From: Constrictibacter sp. MBR-5
GTDB taxonomy: Bacteria > Pseudomonadota > Alphaproteobacteria > JAJUGE01
NCBI RefSeq assembly: GCF_040549485.1
Contig: NZ_JBEPTK010000001.1
Span: forward strand, 62,001-126,000
Direction of reading: 5' to 3'
Length of the DNA stretch: 64,000 bases
Below, piece after piece: positions 20,242 to 30,609 of the stretch; positions within the stretch are counted from its first letter, which is position 1; every line of letters begins with the position of its first letter. The translations under genes and the position numbers were made by a program. The notes under the pieces are model-generated. The model was not told the DNA's origin. It was given only the letters and a program-made list of their open reading frames with translations, and searched no databases.

Positions 20242-23228
20242 CGGGATTCCGCCTGCCGGCCGGCGGCCGGCTCGACCGCGGCCGCCGCATCCGCTTCACC
20301 TTCGACAGCAAGCCCATGACGGGGCATCCGGGCGACACGCTGGCGTCCGCGCTGCTGGCGAACGGCGTCAGGGTCGTCGGGCGCTCGTTCAAGTATCACC
20401 GCCCGCGTGGCGTCTTCTCGGCCGGCGTCGAGGAGCCGAACGCCCTGGTGCAGCTCGGCCGCGGCGAGTATTCCGAGCCCAACGTGCGCGCCACCCAGGT
20501 GGAACTGTATGACGGGCTGGAGGCGCGCAGCCTCAACGCCTGGCCGAACCTGCGCTACGACCTGGGTGCGGCCACCGGGCTGTTCGCGCCGCTGCTCGGC
20601 GCCGGCTTCTACTACAAGACCTTCATGCCGTCGCAGCGCGCCTGGCAGCGCGTGTTCGAGCCGGCGATCCGCCGGATGGCGGGCCTCGGCCGGGCGCCGC
20701 AGGTGGCCGACGGCGAGATCTACGACCACACCCACCGCCATTGCGACGTGCTGGTGGTCGGCGGGGGACCGGCCGGCCTGATGGCGGCACGCGCCGCCGC
20801 CCGGTCCGGCGCGCGGGTCGTCCTGTGCGACGAGCAGAGCGAGTTCGGCGGGTCGCTGCTGTCCGGCAGTGTCCCGGTCGACGGGCGGCCCGGGGCGGAA
20901 TGGGCGAAGGACGCCCTGACCGAACTGCACGCCCTGCCCGAGGTGACCGTCCTGCGCCGGGCCTCGGCCTTCGGCTATTACGACCACAACTATGTCTGCA
21001 TCGCGCAGCGGCGCACGGACCATCTGCCGGTCGGCGGTCGCGGCCAGGGTCCGCGCCAGCGGCTCTGGCACGTCCGCGCCAGGCAGGTGATCCTCGCCAC
21101 CGGCGCTCACGAGCGGCCCCTGGTGTTCCCGGGCAACGACCTGCCCGGCGTCATGCTGTCGGGCGCCGTCCGCACCTATCTCGGCCGCTACGGCGTGGCG
21201 CCGGGACGCCGGCTCGTCGTCGCCACCGGCAACGACGGCGCCTACCGGCTGGCGCTCGACTGGCTGGACGCCGGCCTGCCCGTGGCCGCCGTCCTCGACC
21301 TGCGCACCGGCGTCGACAGTGCCCTGCCGCGCGAGGTCTGGCGCCGTGGCGTGTCCGTGTTTCAGGGCCACGGACCGACGGCGGCGACCGGGCGCAACGG
21401 CCTCACCGGGATCGAGGCGGCGGCACTGGATCCCGCGAACGGCGGTCTCGCCGGCCGGCCGTTCCATATCGACTGCGACCTGCTGGCCGTCTCCGGTGGA
21501 TGGAATCCGGCCGTTCACCTGTTCGCGCAGTCCCAGGGGCGCCTGCGCTGGGACGACCGGCGCGCCTGCTTCGTCCCGGGCTACGCCGCGCAGTCCGTCC
21601 GGTGCGTCGGGGCCGCGAACGGGACATTCGACCTCGCGGCCGCCCTCGCCGAGGGCCTGACGGCCGGCACCGACGCGGCACGCGATGCGGGTTTCGAAAG
21701 CCCCGCCCCGACCTACGCGCCGCATGTCGACACGGTCGAAGAGACGCCGGCACAGACGGCCTGGCTGCTGCCCGGCCACGGCAAGCGTTTCGTCGACCTG
21801 CAGAACGACGTCACCGCCGACGATATCGGCGCCGCGGCGCGCGAAGGCTTCGATTCGGTCGAACTGCTGAAACGCTACACGACGGCGGGCATGGGTACCG
21901 ACCAGGGCAAGACGTCGAACGTCAACGCCCTCGCTCTGCTGTCCGTCGCCACCGGCCGCAGCATCCCCAAGACCGGGACGACGACGTTCCGCGCGCCCTA
22001 CACGCCGGTGCCGTTCGGCCTGCTCGGCGGCCGCTCCGTCGGGCCGCTGTTCGAGGCGGTGCGGCGCACGCCGATCTACGACTGGCACGTGGGCCACGGG
22101 GCCGTCTTCGAGGATGTCGGGCAGTGGAAACGGGCGCGCTGGTATCCGCGCGGCGGCGAGACGATGCGCGAGGGCGTGGCGCGCGAATGCCTGGCCGTGC
22201 GCAACGCCGTCGGCATGCTCGACGCCAGCACGCTCGGCAAGATCGAGCTGGCCGGGCCGGACGTCGGCATCTTCCTCGACCGGATCTACACCAACCGCTT
22301 CTCCGACCTGGGGATCGGCCGCTGCCGCTACGGCCTGATGTGCCGCGAGGACGGCATGGTGTTCGACGACGGCGTGACGACACGCCTCGACGAGAACCGG
22401 TGGCTGATGACCACGACCACCGGCAACGCCGCATCCGTGCTGGATTGGCTGGAGGAGTGGCGGCAGACGGAGTGGCCGGACCTGCGCGTCTTCTGCACCT
22501 CCGTCACCGAACAGTGGGCGACGGTGACGCTGGCCGGCCCCAACGCCCGCGACGTGCTGCAGCGGCTCGCGCCGGAGATGGCGCTGTCGGCCGCCGACTT
22601 TTCGTTCATGACGATGCGCGAGGGCACCGTCGCCGGCATGGCCGCCCGCGTCTTCCGGGTGAGCTTCACGGGCGAGCTCAGCTACGAGATCAACGTCGCC
22701 TGGCACCACGGCCTCGCCCTGTGGGAGGCGGCCATCGAGGCCGGCCGGCCGCACGGCCTCGTTCCGTACGGGACCGAGGCGATGCACGTCCTGCGCGCCG
22801 AGAAGGGCTACATCGTCGTGGGGCACGAGACCGACGGCTCGGTCACGCCGATCGATCTCGGCATGGACTGGATCGTGTCGAAGCGGAAGGACTTCGTCGG
22901 CCGGCGCTCCCTCTCCCGCCCGGACACGGCGCGCGGCGACCGCAAGCAGCTCGTCGGACTGCGGCCGATCGACCCCGGCGCGGTCCCGACCGAGGGCGCG
23001 CAGATCATCGACAAGCCGGAACTGCCGCCGCCGGCACCGATGCTGGGCCACGTGACGTCGAGCTACTGGAGCCCGAGCCTGGGCGGCGGCTTTGCGCTGG
23101 CGCTGATGCGCAACGGCCGCGCGCGGATGGGCGAGACGGTCATCGCCTGGGATCGCGGCACGGCGACCGAGGCGCGCATCGTGGAACCGGTCTTCTACGA
23201 CCCGGAAGGGAGCCGCCGCGATGGCTGA
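20238..23228 (+). CDS. soxA: Sarcosine oxidase alpha subunit
   Basis: A 996-residue subunit of normal family length. The N-terminal 2Fe-2S-like fold begins at RIRFTFDSKPMTGHPGDTLASA. A NAD-binding domain with LVVGGGPAGLMAARAAA follows, and the C-terminal half is a GcvT-like tetrahydrofolate-binding aminomethyltransferase domain (GYIVVGHETDGSVTPIDLG). The start at 20238 is fixed by the overlap with soxD. Its end overlaps the soxG start by 8 bases. Confidence 0.95.
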   Translation: MTGFRLPAGGRLDRGRRIRFTFDSKPMTGHPGDTLASALLANGVRVVGRSFKYHRPRGVFSAGVEEPNALVQLGRGEYSEPNVRATQVELYDGLEARSLNAWPNLRYDLGAATGLFAPLLGAGFYYKTFMPSQRAWQRVFEPAIRRMAGLGRAPQVADGEIYDHTHRHCDVLVVGGGPAGLMAARAAARSGARVVLCDEQSEFGGSLLSGSVPVDGRPGAEWAKDALTELHALPEVTVLRRASAFGYYDHNYVCIAQRRTDHLPVGGRGQGPRQRLWHVRARQVILATGAHERPLVFPGNDLPGVMLSGAVRTYLGRYGVAPGRRLVVATGNDGAYRLALDWLDAGLPVAAVLDLRTGVDSALPREVWRRGVSVFQGHGPTAATGRNGLTGIEAAALDPANGGLAGRPFHIDCDLLAVSGGWNPAVHLFAQSQGRLRWDDRRACFVPGYAAQSVRCVGAANGTFDLAAALAEGLTAGTDAARDAGFESPAPTYAPHVDTVEETPAQTAWLLPGHGKRFVDLQNDVTADDIGAAAREGFDSVELLKRYTTAGMGTDQGKTSNVNALALLSVATGRSIPKTGTTTFRAPYTPVPFGLLGGRSVGPLFEAVRRTPIYDWHVGHGAVFEDVGQWKRARWYPRGGETMREGVARECLAVRNAVGMLDASTLGKIELAGPDVGIFLDRIYTNRFSDLGIGRCRYGLMCREDGMVFDDGVTTRLDENRWLMTTTTGNAASVLDWLEEWRQTEWPDLRVFCTSVTEQWATVTLAGPNARDVLQRLAPEMALSAADFSFMTMREGTVAGMAARVFRVSFTGELSYEINVAWHHGLALWEAAIEAGRPHGLVPYGTEAMHVLRAEKGYIVVGHETDGSVTPIDLGMDWIVSKRKDFVGRRSLSRPDTARGDRKQLVGLRPIDPGAVPTEGAQIIDKPELPPPAPMLGHVTSSYWSPSLGGGFALALMRNGRARMGETVIAWDRGTATEARIVEPVFYDPEGSRRDG

Positions 23229-23814
23229 GACCGCCGACATCCAGATTCGCCGCAGCCCGCTGCAGCATCGGGCGGAAGCCCTCGCCGCAGCATCGGACAC
23301 TGCGGCGTCGATCCTAGAGATCCCCTTCCAGGCGCAGACTGTCGTTCGGGGCGATCTGTCCGACTCGGCCTTTCGCGCGCGGAGCACTGCCGCCCTCGGC
23401 TACGAACTGCCGTCGGCGCCTAACGGCACCGCTTCCGATGACCGCACCACCGCGCTGTGGCTAGGGCCCGACGAATGGCTGGTGACCGGTCCCGACGGAA
23501 GCGGAGCCGACACTCGCGCGCGGCTTCGGGAAAGCCTGGCCGGGCTGCATGCGGCCGTGGTCGACGTGGGCGGCTCAAGGACACTGTTGGAACTGCGCGG
23601 GCCGGGCGCACGCGCGGCACTGGAGAGCGTCTGCGTCATCGACCTGCATCCGCGCACCTTCCCCCCTGGGCGATGCGCGCAGACGATGATCGGTCCGGCA
23701 CAGATCATCCTGCTGATGCGGAACGACGCGCCGACATGGTGGCTGTTCGTGCGCAGCTCCTACGCCGACTGGCTGGCCGCGTGGCTGACCGACGCGCTCA
23801 AGAATTCGCGCTGA
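23221..23814 (+). CDS. soxG: Sarcosine oxidase gamma subunit
   Basis: A 197-residue SoxG-family protein with a GcvT-like fold (WLGPDEWLVTGPDG, VDVGGSRTLLELRGPGAR). It is the last gene of soxBDAG and overlaps soxA by 8 bases. Serine hydroxymethyltransferase and formyl-THF deformylase genes, often linked to this operon, are absent here. Confidence 0.93.
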   Translation: MAETADIQIRRSPLQHRAEALAAASDTAASILEIPFQAQTVVRGDLSDSAFRARSTAALGYELPSAPNGTASDDRTTALWLGPDEWLVTGPDGSGADTRARLRESLAGLHAAVVDVGGSRTLLELRGPGARAALESVCVIDLHPRTFPPGRCAQTMIGPAQIILLMRNDAPTWWLFVRSSYADWLAAWLTDALKNSR

Positions 23815-23864
23815 CGAAAAATACGCGCCCAAAGTCGGGACAGCGACAGATTCACGGCCGGCCG

Positions 23865-23889
23865 GGAACCGATCTCTCACGCGCGGGTT
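23865..23889 (+). promoter_or_regulatory. EcfG-type general stress promoter candidate for the entericidin-like gene
   Basis: GGAAC (23865-23869), 17 bases, then GTT (23887-23889). This matches the alphaproteobacterial general stress sigma consensus (GGAAC-N16/17-cGTT). It ends 31 bases before the lipoprotein start codon. Entericidin-like genes are recurrent members of this regulon in other species. Confidence 0.6.
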
Positions 23890-23920
23890 TAGCTCCCGTT
23901 CTTAACAGGGGGCGTGTCCC

Positions 23921-24064
23921 ATGAAGTCGAGTGCTCTGAGCGTCAAGGTTCTGATCGGTTTCGCAATGCTGGCGCTGGCCGCCTGCAACACCATGGAAGG
24001 CGCCGGGGAAGACATCCAGTCCGGTGGCAAGGCGCTGGAGAATTCCGCGGAACGGAACAAGTAG
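23921..24064 (+). CDS. Entericidin A/B-like small lipoprotein (47 aa)
   Basis: MKSSALSVKVLIGFAMLALA is followed by the lipobox LALAAC, giving a mature lipoprotein of about 25 residues (CNTMEGAGEDIQSGGKALEN). The family includes the antidote/toxin pair EcnA/EcnB of enterobacteria; single copies are common in alphaproteobacteria. GGGGG lies a few bases before the start. A stress-type promoter precedes it and a strong terminator follows, so it is a one-gene unit. Confidence 0.85.
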   Translation: MKSSALSVKVLIGFAMLALAACNTMEGAGEDIQSGGKALENSAERNK

Positions 24065-24092
24065 CACGCCGCCAGCACCGGCGCCTGAACAG

Positions 24093-24136
24093 GCAAATCG
24101 GGGAGAGAGCGGCCAGCCCGCCTCTCCCCGATTTGC
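24093..24136. terminator. Perfect 15-bp hairpin between the entericidin-like gene and lolD
   Basis: Arms 24093-24107 and 24122-24136 are exact complements, with A/T-rich outer ends and a 14-base loop. It lies between convergent genes, 29 bases after the lipoprotein stop and 9 bases after lolD's stop, so it probably works in both directions. Confidence 0.75.
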
Positions 24137-24144
24137 GTTCGGGG

Positions 24145-24852
24145 TCAGACCTCGACCAGCACGCCGTCCTCAAGGCGGACGCAGCGGTCCATCTGCGCCG
24201 CCATCTCTGGATTGTGCGTGGCGACCAGCGCGGCGACGCCGGTCCTGTGCACCAGCCGCACCAGCTGCGACATGACCCGCAGGGCCGTCGCGTGATCCAG
24301 GTTCCCCGTCGGCTCGTCCGCCAGCAGGACCTTGGGCGCGTTCGCCATCGCACGCGCGATCGCCACTCGCTGCTGTTCGCCGCCGGAAAGCTGCGCCGGC
24401 TGGTGCGCCTCCCGGTCCGACAGGCCCATCATGTCCAGCAGCTCCAGCGCCCGCATCCGCGCCTCCGCCGGTCGCAGCCCGGCGATGAGCTGCGGCAGGA
24501 CGATGTTCTCGGTCGCCGTGAACTCCGGCAGAAGATGATGGAACTGGAAGATGAAGCCGATGTAGTTGCGCCGCATGGCGCTCAACGTGTCGTCGCCGAG
24601 CCCGATGCAACTCTCGCCGGCCAGCAGGACGTCGCCGGAATCGGGGATGTCGAGCAGCCCCGCGATCTGGAGCAGCGTCGTCTTGCCGGCCCCCGAGGGG
24701 CCGACCAGCGCGACGATCTGCCCGGGCATCAGCTGCAGGTCGAGGTTGCGGAGGATATGCAGCGCCTGCCCGCCCTGGGCGTAACTGCGCGACACGCCGC
24801 GCAGCTCAAGGTTCGGCACCGACGGAAAGGGAGCGCTGTCTCTGTCCGGCAC
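24145..24852 (-). CDS. lolD: Lipoprotein-releasing ABC transporter ATPase
   Basis: A 235-residue ATPase of the LolCDE complex, which extracts outer-membrane lipoproteins from the inner membrane. Walker A is GPSGAGKTT, the signature [15 protein letters not shown] and Walker [13 protein letters not shown] use GTG 24852 (VPDRDSAPF), 4 bases after the permease stop. An ATG at 24900 would add 16 residues and overlap the permease by 44 bases. It is third in proS-lolC/E-lolD. Confidence 0.9.
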   Translation of the reverse strand: MPDRDSAPFPSVPNLELRGVSRSYAQGGQALHILRNLDLQLMPGQIVALVGPSGAGKTTLLQIAGLLDIPDSGDVLLAGESCIGLGDDTLSAMRRNYIGFIFQFHHLLPEFTATENIVLPQLIAGLRPAEARMRALELLDMMGLSDREAHQPAQLSGGEQQRVAIARAMANAPKVLLADEPTGNLDHATALRVMSQLVRLVHRTGVAALVATHNPEMAAQMDRCVRLEDGVLVEV

Positions 24853-24856
24853 GGGC

Positions 24857-26104
24857 CTACTCGTAGCGCAGGGCTTCGGCGGGGTGCAGCTTGGCCGCAC
24901 GCCGCGACGGGAAGATCGTCGCCAGCATCGACAGCCCCAGTGCCATCAGCACGACGGTCGCCACCTCGCCGGGATCGACCTCGGCCGGCAGACGGGAGAG
25001 GAAGTAGATCTCGTCGGGGAACAGCTTCGTTCCGGTCAGCGTCTGCAGGGCGCTCCGGATGCTCTCGACGTTCAGGCTGAAGACGAGGCCGAGAACGAAG
25101 CCGGCGATCGTCCCGGCGAAACCGACGGCCGACCCGCTGAGAAAGAAGATCCGCATGATCATGCCGCGCGTGGCGCCCATGGCGCGCAACACGGCGATGT
25201 CGCGCCCCTTGTCCTTCACCAGCATGATCAGGCTGGAGATGATGTTGAACGCGGCGACCACGATGATCAGCGTCAGGATCAGGAACATGACGTTGCGCTC
25301 GACCTCGAGCGCGTTGACGAAGGTGGCGTTCGACTGCTGCCAATCGAACACGCGCGCATCCGGGCCGAGCGCCTGACGGATCGCCGTCCCCACGGCCCGC
25401 GCCTCGTCGGGATCGGCGACGGTGACCTCCAGGTTGCTGACGGCCTCGGGCAGCTGGAAGAAGAGCTGCGCCGCCGGCATCGGCATGAAGATCATGCTGT
25501 TGTCGTATTCGAACATGCCGACCTCGAAGAGGCCGACGATGCGGTAGCCGCGCATCCTGGGAACGCTGCCGAACGGGCTGATGCTGCCCTGGGGCGCGAC
25601 GAGGTTGAGCACGTCGCCCGGCCCGACGCGCAGGCGCCCGGCCAGTTTCGAGCCGACGAGGATGCCGTCCTCCTCGCCGAACTGCGACAGGGCGCCGTTG
25701 AGAACGCCTTCGGCGATGGTCTTGCGCTTGGCGAGATCCTCGGGGCGGAGGCCGCGGACGAGCGCACCGGAGGCGGAGCCGCCGGCGGTGACCATGACCT
25801 GGCCTTCGACGGTCGGCGTAACCGAGACCACGCCGTCGATCTGGCGCACCTTGTCGGCCATTGTGTCGAAGCCGGTCATGCCGCCCATGGCGCTGTAGAC
25901 GGAGACGTGACCGTTGACCCCCAGCACCCGGGTCATCAGTTCGCCCCGGAAACCGTTCATCACAGACATGACGATGATCAGCGTCGCGACGCCGAGGGCG
26001 ATCCCCAGGAGGGAGAACCACGCGATCAGCGAAATGAAGCCCTCGCGGCGGCGCGCCCGCAGATATCGGAACGCGACCATGCGCTCGAAGGGGGAAAAGA
26101 TCAT
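24857..26104 (-). CDS. lolC: Lipoprotein-releasing ABC transporter permease (LolC/LolE)
   Basis: A 415-residue inner-membrane protein. An N-terminal membrane segment follows the LolC/E hallmark [22 protein letters not shown] (split around residues 10-30). A large periplasmic MacB-like domain and three C-terminal segments come next. Alphaproteobacteria usually have one LolC/E-type permease acting as a homodimer, consistent with a single copy here. Its start overlaps the proS stop by 4 bases. Confidence 0.92.
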   Translation of the reverse strand: MIFSPFERMVAFRYLRARRREGFISLIAWFSLLGIALGVATLIIVMSVMNGFRGELMTRVLGVNGHVSVYSAMGGMTGFDTMADKVRQIDGVVSVTPTVEGQVMVTAGGSASGALVRGLRPEDLAKRKTIAEGVLNGALSQFGEEDGILVGSKLAGRLRVGPGDVLNLVAPQGSISPFGSVPRMRGYRIVGLFEVGMFEYDNSMIFMPMPAAQLFFQLPEAVSNLEVTVADPDEARAVGTAIRQALGPDARVFDWQQSNATFVNALEVERNVMFLILTLIIVVAAFNIISSLIMLVKDKGRDIAVLRAMGATRGMIMRIFFLSGSAVGFAGTIAGFVLGLVFSLNVESIRSALQTLTGTKLFPDEIYFLSRLPAEVDPGEVATVVLMALGLSMLATIFPSRRAAKLHPAEALRYE

Positions 26105-27420
26105 GCGTCGCCCGCGATGCGCGCCAGCGCCGCGTCGAGCGGTATCTCGTCGCGCTCGCCGCTGCGGCGGTACTTCAGTTCCACAATGCCCGCCTTGACG
26201 CCGCGCGGGCCGATCGCGAGCTGCCAGGGCAGCCCGATCAGGTCCATGTCGGCGAACTTGACGCCCGCCCGCTCGTCGCGGTCGTCGTACAGCACCTCGA
26301 TGCCGGCGTTCTTCAGCTGCGCGTAGGCATTCTCGCAGGCCGCATCGCAGGCGGCGTCACCGCTGCGCAGGTTGATCAGGCCGACGGCGAACGGCGCGAC
26401 GGCTTCGGGCCAGACGATGCCCTTCTCGTCGTGGTTCGCCTCGATCATCGCGCCGACGAGGCGCGACACGCCGATGCCGTACGAGCCCATCTCGGCCGGC
26501 ACCTGCCCGCCCTCCGGGGTGGTCAGCATGGCGCCCAGCGCCTTGGAATATTTGGTGCCGAAGTGGAAGATGTGGCCGACCTCGATGCCGCGCGCCGTGA
26601 CCAGCTCGTCCTCGTCGACGGGGCAGGTCGCCGCGTCGTGCTTCTCGTCGGTCGCAGCATAGAGGTCGGTGAAGGATGCGATGACGTCGTCCAGGTTCTG
26701 ATCGTAGCCGACGTCGTCGCGGCGCAGATCCAGTGTCAGCCACTGCCGGTGGCAGAAGACTTCGCTCTCGCCCGTATCGGCCAGAATGATGAACTCGTGA
26801 CTGAGGTCACCGCCGATCGGCCCCGTATCCGCCGCCATGGGAATGGCGCGCAGGCCCATCCGGTCGAACGTTCGCAGGTAGGACAGGAACATCTTGTTGT
26901 AGGAGTGCCGCGACGCCGCGAAATCTATGTCGAAGGAATAGGCGTCCTTCATCAGGAACTCGCGGCCGCGCATCACGCCGAACCGGGGCCGCACCTCGTC
27001 ACGGAACTTCCACTGGATGTGATAGAGCATCAGCGGCACCGACCGGTAGCTCTTCACGTAGTAGCGGAAGATGTCGGTGACCACCTCCTCGTTGGTCGGA
27101 CCGTAGAGCATGTCGCGCTCGTGACGGTCCTTGATGCGCAGCATCTCCTTGCCGTAGTCGTCATAACGGCCGCTCTCGCGCCACAGGTCCGCGGACTGGA
27201 TCGTCGGCATCAGCATCTCGTGCACGCCCGCACGATCCTGCTCCTCCCGGACGATCTGCTCGATGCGCCTCAGCACGCGGAAGCCGAAGGGCAGCCAGGA
27301 GTAGATGCCGGCGGACGCCTGCTTGATCATGCCCGCGCGGAGCATCAGCCGGTGCGAGACGATCTGCGCCTCGGCGGGCGTCTCCTTGAGCGTCGGCAGG
27401 AAATAGCGGGACAGGCGCAT
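26101..27420 (-). CDS. proS: Prolyl-tRNA synthetase, short alphaproteobacterial form
   Basis: A 439-residue class II synthetase charging tRNA-Pro. Class II landmarks include [20 protein letters not shown] (motif 2 region) and the late motif 3 region [13 protein letters not shown]. The length shows that the roughly 180-residue editing insertion of gammaproteobacterial ProS is missing, as is usual in alphaproteobacteria. It is the first gene of proS-lolC-lolD. Confidence 0.95.
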   Translation of the reverse strand: MRLSRYFLPTLKETPAEAQIVSHRLMLRAGMIKQASAGIYSWLPFGFRVLRRIEQIVREEQDRAGVHEMLMPTIQSADLWRESGRYDDYGKEMLRIKDRHERDMLYGPTNEEVVTDIFRYYVKSYRSVPLMLYHIQWKFRDEVRPRFGVMRGREFLMKDAYSFDIDFAASRHSYNKMFLSYLRTFDRMGLRAIPMAADTGPIGGDLSHEFIILADTGESEVFCHRQWLTLDLRRDDVGYDQNLDDVIASFTDLYAATDEKHDAATCPVDEDELVTARGIEVGHIFHFGTKYSKALGAMLTTPEGGQVPAEMGSYGIGVSRLVGAMIEANHDEKGIVWPEAVAPFAVGLINLRSGDAACDAACENAYAQLKNAGIEVLYDDRDERAGVKFADMDLIGLPWQLAIGPRGVKAGIVELKYRRSGERDEIPLDAALARIAGDA

Positions 27421-27510
27421 TCGGCACTCGTGATGCGGGATGCCGCCGCACGGTGCGGACGGCGCGCGACTTTAGGAAATCGCGGCGACCGGCGCAACGA
27501 ACCGCGCAAC

Positions 27511-27546
27511 GAAAAGCAAAAGGGGCCGCCCTTGCGAGCGACCCCT
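27511..27546 (-). terminator. Rho-independent terminator of the PRC-barrel gene
   Basis: On the minus strand a 9-bp stem (27546-27538 with 27529-27521, one G-T wobble) and 8-base loop are followed by TTTGCTTTTC. It starts 19 bases after the PRC-barrel stop and isolates that gene from proS. Confidence 0.75.
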
Positions 27547-27564
27547 CCGCCGGATCAGGAGATC

Positions 27565-28284
27565 CTACTTCTTGTACGTGTCCTTCACCGAGACGCCGGC
27601 AGTGGCGTCGGCGTTGTATTCGGGCTGCGTCTTCAGCTGATCCTTGGTCATGGAGACCGCCAGCCCCTCGCTGCTCTTCGTCGCCTCGTCATAGGGGACG
27701 GTCACTTCCTTCTCGCCGATCCCGAGGAAGCCGCCGACGCCGACGATGAGGACCGGCCGCCCGTCAACCATGACGACGTCGTTCACTTCACCGATGTCCT
27801 CACCCGAGGCGTTGCGCACATCCTGGCCGATCAGCGCGTGGAGTTCGCCCTGGTCGTAGGTGGTCTTCGCGGTCGAACCCATACCGCCGCCGGTGGCACT
27901 GCCCTGCGCCGCCTGCGAGCCCGTGCGGGCCGGATCGGAGCCCGTCGTATCCGTCGTACCGGAGGCGGCGGTGCCGGCCGGGCTGGCACTGCGGTCGGTG
28001 CCCTGCATACCGCCGCCGGTCGCGCTGCCCGATGTCGCGGCGGAACCCGTGCGGGTAGCGTCCGCGCCAGACGCCGGGTTGGTCTCGGACCCGGCCGCGC
28101 CCGTCGTCATCTGGCCGCTGCCCGTGGTCGACGTCGCCCCGCCACCGCCGGTGGCGCTGCCGCTGACCGCGGCGCTGCCCGTGCGGGACGGATCGCTTCC
28201 GGTCGTCGTCGAATCGTTGGCGGCGAGCGCCGGACCGGCCATCAGCACTGCGGCGAGGCTTGCCGTGGTCATGAGCTTGCGCAT
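27565..28284 (-). CDS. Exported PRC-barrel protein with Gly/Ser/Thr repeat region
   Basis: A 239-residue protein. The signal peptide MRKLMTTASLAAVLMAG is cleaved after ALA (about residue 21). A low-complexity region (25-140) contains three near-identical 20-residue units. A PRC-barrel domain (about 143-220) carries the classic IGQDVRNASGEDIGEVNDVV and VPVLIVGVGGFLGIGEKEV-like strands. The single-domain periplasmic PRC-barrel family is often stress-induced in alphaproteobacteria. It is a monocistronic unit, with its own terminator and an EcfG-like motif 84 bases before the start codon. Confidence 0.85.
   Translation of the reverse strand: MRKLMTTASLAAVLMAGPALAANDSTTTGSDPSRTGSAAVSGSATGGGGATSTTGSGQMTTGAAGSETNPASGADATRTGSAATSGSATGGGMQGTDRSASPAGTAASGTTDTTGSDPARTGSQAAQGSATGGGMGSTAKTTYDQGELHALIGQDVRNASGEDIGEVNDVVMVDGRPVLIVGVGGFLGIGEKEVTVPYDEATKSSEGLAVSMTKDQLKTQPEYNADATAGVSVKDTYKK
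27883..28200 (-). repeat. Three 60-base coding repeats in the PRC-barrel gene
   Basis: Units at 28141-28200, 28009-28068 and 27883-27942 encode GSDPSRTGSAAVSGSATGGG, GADATRTGSAATSGSATGGG and GSDPARTGSQAAQGSATGGG. Their spacing is 44 then 42 residues. The flexible linker probably arose by duplication and may vary in copy number between strains. Confidence 0.85.
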
Positions 28285-28367
28285 CGTCTAAACTCCTTTT
28301 CGGATCCTGGTGGACCGTCTTCAAGTGCGTGCCGCCGGGCGCGTCGTGCCCAGCAACGTGGCTAAAC

Positions 28368-28392
28368 AACAAGGCCGCCTCCAAACGGTTCC
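28368..28392 (-). promoter_or_regulatory. EcfG-type general stress promoter candidate for the PRC-barrel gene
   Basis: Read on the minus strand: GGAAC (28392-28388), 17 bases, GTT (28370-28368). The spacing equals that upstream of the entericidin-like gene. The start codon is 84 bases downstream. PRC-barrel genes are frequent targets of this sigma factor in other alphaproteobacteria. Confidence 0.55.
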
Positions 28393-28474
28393 CGCCGACG
28401 ACAGACGCTCCGCGCTTTCTCGGTGCGGCCGACGCCGAGCCGGGAAAGTGGCCGATTTCCGCGGATCGCCGAGG

Positions 28475-28503
28475 TTGGCAGGGCGGCGGCGATGCGTTAG
28501 CCT
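28475..28503 (+). promoter_or_regulatory. Possible sigma-70 promoter for the peptide-transporter ATPase operon
   Basis: TTGGCA at 28475-28480, a 17-base spacer and TAGCCT at 28498-28503. The -10 match is weak. It lies 74 bases before the TTG start, in the longest gene-free stretch of the window (28285-28576). Confidence 0.3.
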
Positions 28504-28576
28504 CACTGAAAAATCCGGATCTTTATTAGGGAAGACTCACGTTGAAATCGGCCACGCCCTTCGTGGGCCCGCAGCC

Positions 28577-29583
28577 TTGAGCGCACTTCTCGATGTCCGT
28601 GACCTGACCGTCGACATTCCTCTCGCGTCAGGCATCCTGCACCCGGTCCGCGGCATCTCCTTCTCGATTGCGCGCGGCGAGACCCTCTGCATCGTCGGCG
28701 AGTCCGGCTGCGGCAAATCGCTGACGTCGCTGGCCCTGATGGACCTGCTGCCGAAGCGGGCGCGCCGCACCGCCACGACCCTGTCGCTCGGCGATCAGGA
28801 CCTGCGCGGCCTCTCTCAGAACCGCATGTCGGAGCTGCGCGGCAACCGGATGGCGATGATCTTCCAGGAGCCGATGACCAGCCTGAACCCGGCCTACACG
28901 ATCGGGAACCAGTTGGAAGAGGCTCTGCTCCGGCACCGCAAGGTGCCGCGCCGCGAGGCGCGCGAGCGCGCGGTCTACCTGCTGGAGAAGGTCGGCATCG
29001 CGAATGCCGGCGGACGGCTCGGTCAGTATCCCCATCAGCTCTCGGGCGGCCTGCGGCAGCGGGTGATGATCGCCATGGCGCTGATGTGCGGGCCGGAGCT
29101 GATCATCGCCGACGAGCCGACGACGGCGCTCGACGTGACGATCCAGGCGCAGATCCTGCTGCTGCTCGCCGAACTCCAGCGCGAGTTCGACATGGGCCTG
29201 CTGCTGATCACCCACGACCTCGGCGTCGTCGCTCGCGTCGCCGACCGCGTGGCTGTCATGTATGCGGGGCAGATCGTCGAGCAGGGAACGGCGAAGGAGG
29301 TCTTCGAGGCCCCGCTGCATCCCTACACGCGCGGCCTGATGAACTGCATTCCGATCCCGGGCAAGACCGCGCGCGGCTCCCACCTGGGCTCGATCCCTGG
29401 CCTGGTCCCGAACCTTGTGGGCGACCTGCACGGATGCGCCTTCCGCGACCGCTGCCCGCATCGCCGCGACATCTGCGAGAACGACGTCGCGATGCGCACG
29501 CTGTCGGACGGGCGCGCCTATCGCTGCGTGATGGAGCCGGAGGAATCAATGCGCGAAGGCGCCGCGGTGCTGGAGGCCGTGTC

Positions 29584-29587
<4 letters not shown>
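28577..29587 (+). CDS. Peptide-type ABC transporter ATPase (DppD/OppD-like)
   Basis: A 336-residue ATPase. Walker A is GESGCGKS, the signature [15 protein letters not shown] and Walker [13 protein letters not shown]. The C-terminal oligopeptide-type zone contains the four-Cys motif region [14 protein letters not shown]. The product begins at TTG 28577 ([16 protein letters not shown]). No ATG or GTG fits, and the next gene uses the same TTG-AGC start. It is coupled to the DppF-like gene, then to the amidase. This locus has no binding protein or permeases. Confidence 0.9.

Positions 29588-30605
<1,018 letters not shown>

Positions 30606-30609
<4 letters not shown>

Noticed and set aside
20214-23387. 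Open frame of over 1000 codons on the minus strand opposite soxA
   Set aside because: soxA is unmistakable and coupled to soxD and soxG. The antisense product is low-complexity and matches no family.
26431-28365. Plus-strand frame spanning proS and the PRC-barrel gene
   Set aside because: It crosses two genuine minus-strand genes and a terminator between them. The translation is composition-driven.
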